Notes: generated by a model from the sequence alone, not told the origin. 7,698 nt of DNA from Fusobacterium sp. (GCA_020024855.1 JAHHTB010000082.1:1-7698), one strand, 5' to 3'. Positions 1-7,458 are shown, numbered from the stretch's first letter. A program made the numbers and translations.

Positions 1-7
1 GTAATAA

Positions 8-41
8 TATCTTATCAAGATAAATTAAAGTCAATTTAATT
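8..41. promoter_or_regulatory. xylA leader with two adjacent inverted repeats (candidate operator)
   Basis: Two inverted repeats sit back to back upstream of xylA. The first is centred on positions 17-18 and reads TTATC-AA-GATAA (12-23); it can also be read as TATCTT-ATC-AAGATA (8-22). The second has 7-base arms, AATTAAA at 23-29 and TTTAATT at 35-41, with five bases between. A -10-like A/T-rich stretch (2-10) lies just before them, but any -35 box would be outside the window. The position just ahead of the first gene of a sugar operon would suit a repressor site. A+T-rich DNA gives such palindromes by chance, no regulator gene is present, and I do not recognise the motif as a known XylR or CcpA site. 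Confidence 0.3.
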
Positions 42-60
42 ATAAAGGTGGAGGTTTTAT

Positions 61-1371
61 ATGGAATTTTTTAAAGAAATAGAAAAAATAAAATACGAAG
101 GAAAAGATACAAAAAATGAATTAGCATTTAGATATTATAATCCAAATGAAATAATACTTGGAAAACCAATGAAAGAACATTTAAGATTTGCAATGTCTTA
201 TTGGCATACTTTAACAGCTGGGGGAAACGACCAATTTGGAGAAGGAACAATTGTTAGAGAATGGGATTCTTTAGAGCCTATGGAAAAAGCGAAAGCAAGA
301 GTAAAGGCTGGATTTGAAATTATGGAAAAATTAGGTATAGAATATTTTTGTTTTCATGATAGAGATATCGCCCCTGAAGCTTCTACCTTAGCTGAATATT
401 TTAAAAATCTTGATGAAATAGTTGATTTAATAGAAATTGAAATGAAAAGAACAGGTATAAAACTTTTATGGGGAACATCAAATATGTTTAGTCATCCAAG
501 ATTTGTTCATGGGTCAGCAACTTCATGTAATGCAGATGTATTTGCTTGGGGAGCGGCACAAGTTAAAAAAGCTCTTGAAATTACTCATAGATTAAATGGA
601 GAAGGATATGTATTCTGGGGTGGAAGAGAAGGATATGAAACTCTTTTAAATACAGATATGAAATTAGAGCTTGATAACTTAGCAAGAATGTTAAAAATGG
701 CAAAAGACTATGCCAAGGAAATAGGTTTCAATGGACAGTTTTATATTGAACCAAAACCAAAAGAGCCTACAAAACACCAATATGATTTTGATTCAGCAAC
801 TGTAATTGGCTTCTTAAAAACTTATGGACTTGATAAAGACTTTAAACTTAATATAGAGGCAAATCATGCAACTCTTGCAGGACATACTTTCCAACACGAA
901 TTACGTCTTGCAAGAATAAATGGAATGCTTGGAAGTGTTGATGCAAACATGGGAGATATGCTTTTAGGATGGGATACCGATCAATTCCCTACAAACATAT
1001 ACGATGCAACTCTTGCAATGTATGAAATATTAAAAGATGGTGGATTTAAAACTGGAGGACTTAACTTTGACTCAAAAATAAGAAGAGCTTCTATAGAAAT
1101 TGATGATATATTCTATGCATATATAGCTGGAATGGATACTTTTGCAAAAGGTTTAAGAGTAGCTGCTAAATTAATAGAAGATAAAATTTTTGAAAATATA
1201 ATTGAAGAAAGATATATAAGTTATAAATCAGGAATAGGTAAAGAAATAGTTGATGGAAAAGTAGGACTTAAAGAACTTGCAGATTATGCTTTAAAACTTG
1301 ATGGAATAAAAAATAAGTCAGGAAGACAGGAAAAAATAGAAACAATCTTAAATAATTATATATTTGCATAG
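61..1371 (+). CDS. xylA: D-xylose isomerase XylA
   Basis: This enzyme interconverts D-xylose and D-xylulose in the cytoplasm, the first step of the isomerase route of xylose use. At 436 residues it has the length of class II (E. coli-type) xylose isomerases. The catalytic His99-Asp102 pair lies in FCFHDRDIAPE. The WGGREGYE motif is at 186-193. The expected metal-binding residues are all visible: Glu230, Glu266, His269, Asp294, Asp305, Asp307 and Asp337, within motifs such as IEPKPKEPTKHQYDFD and NIEANHATLAGH. The start at 61 is supported by an AGGTGGAGG ribosome binding site at 46-54. It is the first gene of the operon in this window and is followed after only 9 bases by xylB. It uses CTT for leucine much more often than the PTS genes downstream. 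The assignment is secure. Confidence 0.98.
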   Translation: MEFFKEIEKIKYEGKDTKNELAFRYYNPNEIILGKPMKEHLRFAMSYWHTLTAGGNDQFGEGTIVREWDSLEPMEKAKARVKAGFEIMEKLGIEYFCFHDRDIAPEASTLAEYFKNLDEIVDLIEIEMKRTGIKLLWGTSNMFSHPRFVHGSATSCNADVFAWGAAQVKKALEITHRLNGEGYVFWGGREGYETLLNTDMKLELDNLARMLKMAKDYAKEIGFNGQFYIEPKPKEPTKHQYDFDSATVIGFLKTYGLDKDFKLNIEANHATLAGHTFQHELRLARINGMLGSVDANMGDMLLGWDTDQFPTNIYDATLAMYEILKDGGFKTGGLNFDSKIRRASIEIDDIFYAYIAGMDTFAKGLRVAAKLIEDKIFENIIEERYISYKSGIGKEIVDGKVGLKELADYALKLDGIKNKSGRQEKIETILNNYIFA

Positions 1372-1380
1372 GAGGGTTTC

Positions 1381-2835
1381 ATGTATATAGGAATAGACTT
1401 AGGAACATCTTCTGTAAAACTTTTATTAATGCAAAAAAATGGAGATGTTATAAGAACTGTAAGTAAAGACTATCCATTAATTTTTGTAAAAGAAACATGG
1501 ATAGAGCAAGAACCTGAAGCATGGTTTTCTAGTGTATTTAACGGATTAAAAGAAATTGTAAAAGGATATGAAAACAAAATATCTGCAATTAGTTTTAGTG
1601 GGCAAATGCATGGTTTAGTAATATTAGATAAAGAAGACAAAGTAATAAGACCAGCAATATTATGGTGTGATCAAAGGACAGAAAAAGAATGTATTTATCT
1701 TAATGAAAAAATAGGAAAAGAATTCTTACTTGAAAACACAGGAAATGTTGCTTTAACAGGATTTACTCTTCCAAAAATTTTATGGATAAAAGAAAATGAA
1801 CCTGAAAACTTTTTAAAAATTTCAAAAGTTATGTTGCCAAAAGATTATATAGCATATAAACTTAGTGGTATTTTTGCAACAGATGTAAGTGATGCTTCAG
1901 GAATGTTGGCACTAGATGTAAAAAATAGAAAATGGTCTTCAGAAATGATAAAAATTTCAGGATTAAAAGAAGAAAATTTTGCAAAAGTATATGAATCATA
2001 TGAAAGTATAGGGCATATAAAAAAAGAGATTGCAAAAGAACTTTCTTTAAATGAAGATATAAAAATTATCATAGGTGGAGGAGATCAAGCAGTAGGAGCT
2101 GTAGGAATGGGAGTTGTAAATGATAACTATATTTCTGTTGCTCTTGGAACTTCTGGTGTAGTTTTTGCAAATAGCTCAAATTATGTTCATGATAAAGATG
2201 GAAGACTTCATTCTTTCTGCCATGCTAGTGGAAAATATCATCAAATGGGAGTAATTTTATCTGCAGCCTCTTGTTTGAAATGGTGGGTTGAAGAAATAAA
2301 TAAAACTTCTGACTATAAGATGCTTATAGAGGAAGCTAAAAATTCTGAAGCTAAAGATTTATATTTTTTACCATACTTAGTGGGAGAAAGAACACCACAC
2401 AATGATGTTAATGTAAGAGGCTCTTTTATAGGTTTAAATATAAACCATAAAAGAGGAGACCTAACAAAAGCAGTTCTTGAAGGTGTAGCATTTGCTCTTA
2501 GAGATTCTTATGAAATTTTAAAAGAAATGAATATAAGCTCAAAAGTTATAAGATTAAGTGGTGGTGGAGCAAAAAATATTCTTTGGCAAGAAATTATTTG
2601 TAATGTGTTAGGTTTAGAAGTAGAAACAGTAAACTCTTTAGAAGGTCCTGCTTTTGGAGCTGCTATACTTGCTTCTGTTGGCGATAAAACTTTCTCAAAT
2701 ATAGATGAAGCATGTAAAAAGATTATAAAACCTTTAAATAAAATTTATCCGAATGAAAAAGAAATTGAAAAATATAATAAGAAATATAATAATTTTAAAA
2801 AACTTTATCCAATGTTAAAAGAATTTTATAGTTAA
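1381..2835 (+). CDS. xylB: Xylulokinase XylB (FGGY family)
   Basis: This ATP-dependent kinase makes D-xylulose 5-phosphate from D-xylulose and feeds the pentose phosphate pathway. Its 484 residues match the FGGY family. The N-terminal phosphate-binding motif IGIDLGTSSVK includes Asp6. The xylulokinase signature GQMHG is at 74-78, followed by LWCDQRT at 94-100. The GGGDQAVGAVG motif carries Asp235, the expected catalytic base. The C-terminal nucleotide-binding motif RLSGGGAKN is at 391-399, followed by GPAFGAA. The ribosome binding site GGAGGG overlaps the xylA stop region, so translation of the two genes is probably coupled. Other FGGY kinases (glycerol, gluconate) are the alternatives, but the GQMHG motif and the pairing with xylA favour xylulokinase strongly. 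Confidence 0.96.
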   Translation: MYIGIDLGTSSVKLLLMQKNGDVIRTVSKDYPLIFVKETWIEQEPEAWFSSVFNGLKEIVKGYENKISAISFSGQMHGLVILDKEDKVIRPAILWCDQRTEKECIYLNEKIGKEFLLENTGNVALTGFTLPKILWIKENEPENFLKISKVMLPKDYIAYKLSGIFATDVSDASGMLALDVKNRKWSSEMIKISGLKEENFAKVYESYESIGHIKKEIAKELSLNEDIKIIIGGGDQAVGAVGMGVVNDNYISVALGTSGVVFANSSNYVHDKDGRLHSFCHASGKYHQMGVILSAASCLKWWVEEINKTSDYKMLIEEAKNSEAKDLYFLPYLVGERTPHNDVNVRGSFIGLNINHKRGDLTKAVLEGVAFALRDSYEILKEMNISSKVIRLSGGGAKNILWQEIICNVLGLEVETVNSLEGPAFGAAILASVGDKTFSNIDEACKKIIKPLNKIYPNEKEIEKYNKKYNNFKKLYPMLKEFYS

Positions 2836-2856
2836 AATTTAAATTAAGGAGAAATA

Positions 2857-4914
2857 ATGTTTATAAAAGAAAATAATAAACTAATTTATAAGTTTGACGA
2901 TGAAATATTAATGATAGAACCTTATGGTAGAGATAGTTTAAGAGTTAGAGCTACCAAATTAAATGAAATACCAGATATAGATGGTGCATTGATTAAAAAA
3001 AATTATGATGAAGTTTTATGTAATATAGTTATAAATGAAGATAGTGCTGAAATCCATAATGGTGATATAAAAGCTATAATTAACCACAGAAAAACTATTA
3101 AGTTTTTAAATTCTAAAAACGAAGTATTATTAGAAGAATATATTAGGCAAAGAGCAGTTACAAATGATTTAGGAAATGAAGATGTAAATGATATACAAAC
3201 TACTAAAGATTTTTCATGTACTTTAAAACTTTTTTCTAGAGAATTTAAACCTAATATGTTAGGAAATTATAATTTAACAGTTAGATTTGAATCAGATCCA
3301 AAAGAAAAAATATATGGAATGGGACAATATCAACATGAATTTTTAGATTTAAAGAATTGTACTCTTGAATTAGCACAAAGAAATTCTCAATGCACAGTCC
3401 CTTTTTACGTATCAAGTAAGAAATATGGATTTCTATGGAATAATATGGCAATAGGTCAAGTTAATTTTTCTAAAAATATAACAATTTGGAATAATCCTTC
3501 TACAAAATATATGGATTATGTTATTATAAGTGGAAAAAATACAAAGGAGATCTTAAAAAAATATACGGATATAACAGGAAGATATCCTAAGATGCCTAAA
3601 AATTTATTAGGTTTATGGCAAAGTAAAATGCGCTATCAAACACAAGAAGAAGTTCTAGAAGTGGTTAAAAAATACAAAGCATTAAATATAACTCCTTCTG
3701 TTATGGTAATTGATTTTTTTCATTGGACAGAACAAGGACATTATGATTTTGATAGAAATTATTGGCCTAATCCCAAAGAAATGGTGGAATATTTAGAAAG
3801 CAAAGGAATTAAAACTATGATATCTGTTTGGCCAACTATTTCAGTTAATGCAAAAAATTATTTAGAGTATATTGAAAAAGGATTATTAATAAGAACAGAT
3901 AGAGGAGTTAGGGTTACAATGAATCAATTAAGTAACACTGTTTTTTTAGATGTTACAAATCCTAATTCTAAAAAATATTTATGGGAAAAATTGAAAAAAA
4001 GTTATTATGACAATGGAATTAAAATGTTTTGGTTAGATGTTGCTGAACCAGGATATGCAGTTTATGATTTTGATAATTTTAGATACTATAAAGGCAACTG
4101 TATGGAAATTGGTAATGTTTATCCTTTAGATTTTGCAGAATTAATTTACAATGGTTTAAAAAAAGAAAATATAAAAAATGAAGTTATATCTCTTGTAAGA
4201 TGTGCATTTGCTGGTTCTCAAAGATATGGTGCTTTAGTATGGAGTGGTGATATAGATTCTAGTTTTAAAGCATTAAAAAATCAAATAAATACAGGACTAA
4301 ATATGGGATTAGCAGGAATAGCATGGTGGACTACTGATATAGGTGGATTTCATGGAGGAAATCCTAATGATGAAGAGTTTAGAGAACTAATGATTAGATG
4401 GTTCCAATATGCAGTCTTTTCACCTATCTTAAGAATGCATGGAGATAGAATTCCTCATAAAAAACCATTAGGAACAACAGGAGGGGGGCAATGTGTAAGT
4501 GGTGCTGATAACGAAATTTGGTCTTATGGAAAAGAGAATCAAGAAATTTTTATTAAATATATAAGAATAAGAGAAGCTCTTGCTGATTATCTTGATATTT
4601 TAATGCAAGAAACTAGTGATAATGGAAGTCCAATAATGAGAACCATGTTCTATGAGTTTGAAAATGATGAAGAATGTTTTAATGTTGAAAATCAATATAT
4701 GTTTGGTAGTGAAATTTTGGTAGCTCCTATTCTTGAATATAAAGCAAAAAATAGAAAAGTTTACATTCCTAAAGGAGAGAAATTTAAAAATGCCTTTACC
4801 GGAGAAATTTATGAAGGTGGAAAATATTATATAATAGATTCTTCTATTTATGAAATACCAGTATTTTACAAATTAGAAAGTAAACTTCCAATGTTAGATC
4901 AATATTTAAAATAA
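2857..4914 (+). CDS. GH31 alpha-glycosidase, probable intracellular alpha-xylosidase
   Basis: This is a retaining glycoside hydrolase of family GH31 (685 residues), expected to remove terminal alpha-D-xylose. A beta-rich N-terminal region (about 1-240) includes YGMGQYQHEF (153-162) and PFYVSSKKYGFLWNN, a pattern I associate with the CjXyl31A/BoGH31A type of alpha-xylosidase. The catalytic barrel (about 250-565) carries Asp286 and Trp290, Trp325-Pro326, the probable nucleophile Asp394 in MFWLDVAEPGY, the probable acid/base Asp465 in VWSGDID, Asp494 in TTDIGGF, and Arg526-Met-His528-Gly. A proximal beta-domain follows (ENQYMFGSEILVAPI), and the protein ends just after IPVFYKLESKLPML, so the distal C-terminal domain found in E. 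coli YicI (772 residues) seems absent. There is no signal peptide or membrane segment, so it acts on imported sugar. An AAGGAG site at 2846-2851 supports the start; the gap to xylB is 21 bases. GH31 also contains alpha-glucosidases; the xylAB context is the main argument for xylose. Confidence 0.85.
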   Translation: MFIKENNKLIYKFDDEILMIEPYGRDSLRVRATKLNEIPDIDGALIKKNYDEVLCNIVINEDSAEIHNGDIKAIINHRKTIKFLNSKNEVLLEEYIRQRAVTNDLGNEDVNDIQTTKDFSCTLKLFSREFKPNMLGNYNLTVRFESDPKEKIYGMGQYQHEFLDLKNCTLELAQRNSQCTVPFYVSSKKYGFLWNNMAIGQVNFSKNITIWNNPSTKYMDYVIISGKNTKEILKKYTDITGRYPKMPKNLLGLWQSKMRYQTQEEVLEVVKKYKALNITPSVMVIDFFHWTEQGHYDFDRNYWPNPKEMVEYLESKGIKTMISVWPTISVNAKNYLEYIEKGLLIRTDRGVRVTMNQLSNTVFLDVTNPNSKKYLWEKLKKSYYDNGIKMFWLDVAEPGYAVYDFDNFRYYKGNCMEIGNVYPLDFAELIYNGLKKENIKNEVISLVRCAFAGSQRYGALVWSGDIDSSFKALKNQINTGLNMGLAGIAWWTTDIGGFHGGNPNDEEFRELMIRWFQYAVFSPILRMHGDRIPHKKPLGTTGGGQCVSGADNEIWSYGKENQEIFIKYIRIREALADYLDILMQETSDNGSPIMRTMFYEFENDEECFNVENQYMFGSEILVAPILEYKAKNRKVYIPKGEKFKNAFTGEIYEGGKYYIIDSSIYEIPVFYKLESKLPMLDQYLK

Positions 4915-4936
4915 AAAAATTATTAAGGAGAAAATT

Positions 4937-5338
4937 ATGAAAATAATTGTATCATCACATTCTAATTTAGCTTATGGATTAAAAGAAACTCTTGTCTTTA
5001 TAGGATCAGACATTTCGGATGTCAATTTTATTATTCTAGATAATAAAGGAGTTGAAGATTTTGAGAAAAGAGTTAACAATTTATTAGACAGAATATCTAA
5101 TGAAGAAATTCTTATTTTTACAGATATTTTTGGTGGAACACCATATAATACTTTTGCTAAAGAACTTCTAAAAAGAAAGATAAAAGGTGAAATTATTAGT
5201 GGATTTAATGTTACAATGTTAGTACAAGCATTATCAACAGATTCTATATCTGAAATGTTGATAGAGCTTAAAGAAGATAATGGAATAAAAATATATAGTG
5301 AAGAATTAAAAAATATATGTAATGATAATGATGAGTAG
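4937..5338 (+). CDS. PTS EIIA component, mannose (Man/Fru/Sor) family
   Basis: This cytoplasmic component takes the phosphoryl group from phospho-HPr and passes it to EIIB. It is 133 residues long, the usual size of a stand-alone EIIA of this family. The predicted phosphorylated residue is His8 in IVSSHSNLAYGLKETL. The family signature is FTDIFGGTPYN with Asp63, matching the Asp that pairs with the active His in E. coli ManX. GFNVTMLVQAL corresponds to the conserved GxNxxML segment. The residue after His8 is serine where glycine is usual, a minor departure. An AAGGAG site at 4925-4930 supports the start. It follows the GH31 gene by 22 bases and precedes EIIC by 8. EI and HPr are not in the window and would come from elsewhere in the genome. 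The family is clear; the sugar cannot be read from the sequence. Confidence 0.93.
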   Translation: MKIIVSSHSNLAYGLKETLVFIGSDISDVNFIILDNKGVEDFEKRVNNLLDRISNEEILIFTDIFGGTPYNTFAKELLKRKIKGEIISGFNVTMLVQALSTDSISEMLIELKEDNGIKIYSEELKNICNDNDE

Positions 5339-5346
5339 GAGGAAAA

Positions 5347-6129
5347 ATGGAAAATATAAATTTTATACAAATATTTTTAATAATTTTATACGGATTTTGG
5401 ATTAATTATGAAAAAAATTCAACAATGTTTGGAACTTATCAACCTGTTACTTGTGGATTTGTTGTGGGATTAATTTTAGGTGATATAAGAACAGGTTTAA
5501 TGGTTGGAGGAACTTTACAATTAATGTCTTTAGGAATAAGCAACTTTGGTGGAGCTTCAGTTCCTGACTATCAAACAGCAACAATTGTTGCAACATATAT
5601 AACAATAATAACAGGACAAAAACCAGAAGTAGGTATAACTATAGGTATTCCAGTTGCATTATTTATGGTACAATTAGATATCTTTAGAAATACTTTAGGG
5701 GTTATTTTAGTAAATAAAGCTGAGAAATATGCAAATAATAAACAATATAATAAAATAGAATTAATGCAATATATTGGAATATTATTAACATGTGCAACTA
5801 CTGGAATTCCTGTATTATTAGCTGTTTTATTTGGACCAGAATTAGTTAATAGAATTTTATTAATTACTCCTGAATGGTTAATGAAAGGGTTAGCTGTTGC
5901 AGGTGGTTTATTACCTGCTGTAGGTATCGGATTATTATTAAGATATTTACCAGTAAAAAAATATATTAGTTATCTTTTAATAGGTTTTGCTCTATCTGTT
6001 TATATGAAAGTACCTATGCTTGGAATAGCTATAGTTGGAATTGCTATTTCTATTATTCTTTATAAAAGATCTATTGAATTAGAAAATACAAATGTAAATA
6101 CAGTAATAGGAGGAAATGAAGATGAATAA
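5347..6129 (+). CDS. PTS EIIC permease component, mannose family
   Basis: This integral membrane protein forms the sugar-translocating channel together with EIID. Its 260 residues are close to E. coli ManY (about 266). Family features are the early segment STMFGTYQPVTCGFVVG (25-41), the LILGD turn (42-46), GGTLQLMSLG (54-63) and a following GGASVPD loop (68-74). Most of the chain is hydrophobic, with long membrane stretches near 4-19, 34-62, 77-115, 140-170, 176-200 and 204-250, and a short charged tail ending in NEDE. The start codon is preceded by TAGGAGGA at 5336-5343, a ribosome binding site that contains the EIIA stop codon, so the two genes are probably translationally coupled. It overlaps the start of EIID. 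Substrate is unknown; the operon points to xylose or an alpha-xyloside. Confidence 0.94.
   Translation: MENINFIQIFLIILYGFWINYEKNSTMFGTYQPVTCGFVVGLILGDIRTGLMVGGTLQLMSLGISNFGGASVPDYQTATIVATYITIITGQKPEVGITIGIPVALFMVQLDIFRNTLGVILVNKAEKYANNKQYNKIELMQYIGILLTCATTGIPVLLAVLFGPELVNRILLITPEWLMKGLAVAGGLLPAVGIGLLLRYLPVKKYISYLLIGFALSVYMKVPMLGIAIVGIAISIILYKRSIELENTNVNTVIGGNEDE
6108..6113 (+). promoter_or_regulatory. EIID ribosome binding site, inside the EIIC gene
   Basis: The sequence AGGAGG lies within the last codons of EIIC. Two in-frame ATG codons follow, at 6116 and 6122. The first is only 2 bases from the site, too close for efficient initiation; the second is 8 bases away, an ordinary spacing. This selects 6122 as the EIID start and gives an 8-base overlap with EIIC. 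Confidence 0.75.
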
Positions 6130-6913
6130 TAATTTAGAAAAAGCAAGAAAAAGTTTTCTTAATAGATGGATTTTTACTAGTTCTGTATCCTCTAATTATG
6201 AAAGAATGCAAGCTTTAGCTTATTGCTATGCTATTCTTCCTTTATTAAAAGTAATTTATAAAGATAATGAAGATGATTTACAAAAAGCTGTAAAAAATCA
6301 TTTACAATTTTTTAATACTAATCCATGGATTGCTCCTTATATTATGGGAGTTAATGCAGCTATAGAAGAAAAAGAAAAAATAAATGCTAGAGACATTATA
6401 ACTAATATAAAAACTGGATTAATGGGGCCTATAGCTGGATTAGGAGATAGTTTGTGTGTTGTTATTCCTTGGACTATTTTTGGAGCAATAGCAGCAAATA
6501 TGGCTTTAAATAATAATCCATTTGGTATAATTCTATGGATAATTGTAAGTATAATAATAAAAATGTTAAGTTTCCCATTATATAAAGCTGGTTATATTTC
6601 AGGAATAAATTTACTTAAGTCTTTAGAGAAAAAAATGAAAATAATCTCAGAAAGTGTTTCTGTATTGGGATTAATGGTAGTAGGTGGTTTAATTCCAACA
6701 GTAATTAGAGCTAATGTAGGAGTTACTTTTACACAAGGAGATGTTGTGATGAAAGGACAAGAAATATTAGATTCTATATTACCTGGAATGATTCCAGTTA
6801 TTCTTTGTGGAATGGTATATTATCTTCTTTCTAGAAAAGTAAAACCAATATCAATTATTTTATTAATATTAATGTTATCAATTGTTTTAGGATATTTTAA
6901 TATTCTTATTTAA
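6122..6913 (+). CDS. PTS EIID permease component, mannose family
   Basis: This is the second membrane subunit of the permease, found only in the mannose family of PTS transporters, and it works as a complex with EIIC. From the chosen start it has 263 residues (E. coli ManZ is about 283). Characteristic features are NYERMQALAYCYAILPLL (25-42), the HLQFFNTNPWIAPYIMG block (60-76) followed by AAIEE, and the highly conserved IKTGLMGPIAGLGDS (96-110). Membrane segments appear near 112-130, 133-152, 183-200, 221-237 and 244-263. A start at 6116 would add two residues (Met-Lys), but the spacing from AGGAGG at 6108-6113 favours 6122. The reading frame overlaps the EIIC end by 8 bases, consistent with the two subunits being made in equal amounts. 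The family assignment is secure; the exact start is less so. Confidence 0.94.
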   Translation: MNNNLEKARKSFLNRWIFTSSVSSNYERMQALAYCYAILPLLKVIYKDNEDDLQKAVKNHLQFFNTNPWIAPYIMGVNAAIEEKEKINARDIITNIKTGLMGPIAGLGDSLCVVIPWTIFGAIAANMALNNNPFGIILWIIVSIIIKMLSFPLYKAGYISGINLLKSLEKKMKIISESVSVLGLMVVGGLIPTVIRANVGVTFTQGDVVMKGQEILDSILPGMIPVILCGMVYYLLSRKVKPISIILLILMLSIVLGYFNILI

Positions 6914-6933
6914 AAAATTTAGGAGGCAATAAA

Positions 6934-7413
6934 ATGGAAGGAATTATTCATATTAGAATAGATGATAGATTAATACATGGACAAGTTGCTAATTTTTGGA
7001 CTAATGAATTAGGTGCCACTAGAATTATGGTAATTAATGATGATATAGCGAAAGATGATTTACAAAAATCAATACTTAGAATGGCTGCTCCAGCTGGTGT
7101 AGCAACATCTATAATTTCAAAAGAAACAGCTGTTACTAATATTTTATCTGGAAAATATAAGGGTCAAAAAGTATTTGTTGTTTTGAAATCACCAGTAGAT
7201 CTTTTATCTCTTTATGAAATGGGATTAGAGATAAAAGAGTGTAATGTAGGTAATTTATCAAATAGGCCAGAAACAATAGTATTAAAACCTAATATAAGTG
7301 TAACAACTTTAGAAAAAGAAAGTCTGTTGAAATTAATAGAAAAAGGAATAACAATTACAGCTATAATGACACCTAACGATTCAAAAATATATATAAAAGA
7401 TTTAATAAAATAA
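6934..7413 (+). CDS. PTS EIIB component, mannose family
   Basis: This cytoplasmic component receives phosphate from EIIA and transfers it to the sugar during transport. It has 159 residues, typical of free-standing EIIB proteins of this family such as B. subtilis LevE. The N-terminal motif IIHIRIDDRLIHGQVANFW contains His15, the predicted phosphorylated residue. PAGVATSIISKETAV and the C-terminal LIEKGITITAIMTPND segment are further family features. An AGGAGG site at 6921-6926 supports the start, and the gap to EIID is 20 bases. It is the last gene of the operon. Having EIIB after EIIC and EIID, apart from EIIA, is not the common A-B-C-D or AB-C-D arrangement. All four domains needed for a working enzyme II are therefore present and intact in this window. 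Confidence 0.95.
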   Translation: MEGIIHIRIDDRLIHGQVANFWTNELGATRIMVINDDIAKDDLQKSILRMAAPAGVATSIISKETAVTNILSGKYKGQKVFVVLKSPVDLLSLYEMGLEIKECNVGNLSNRPETIVLKPNISVTTLEKESLLKLIEKGITITAIMTPNDSKIYIKDLIK

Positions 7414-7458
7414 ATTCTTTATTAAAATAGCGTTGGTAAAGAAATAAAATAGAATTTT

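Noticed and set aside
12..23. Shared TTATCAA / TTGATAA words in the leader palindrome and in the downstream inverted repeat as a common regulator site
   Set aside because: The common words are short and A/T-rich, the centres and spacings differ, and such matches are expected by chance in this composition.
1845..2072. Minus-strand 75-codon open frame inside xylB
   Set aside because: It lies wholly within the well-supported xylulokinase gene, its product is a low-complexity Ser/Phe/Ile-rich sequence typical of the complement of A-rich coding DNA, and it has no supporting motif.
2836..2856. Separate promoter or terminator between xylB and the GH31 gene
   Set aside because: The gap is 21 bases and is largely occupied by the ribosome binding site. 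There is no room for a promoter and no stem-loop, so the genes are probably co-transcribed.
4972..5370. Minus-strand 132-codon open frame over EIIA
   Set aside because: It is antisense to the clear EIIA gene and the EIIC start. The Ser/Leu/Ile-rich translation has no recognisable family features.
7412..7457. AAATTCT (7412-7418) and AGAATTT (7451-7457) inverted repeat as an earlier terminator
   Set aside because: The stem is only seven A/T-rich pairs with a 32-base interior that pairs poorly. The hairpin at 7527-7560 is far stronger and explains termination.
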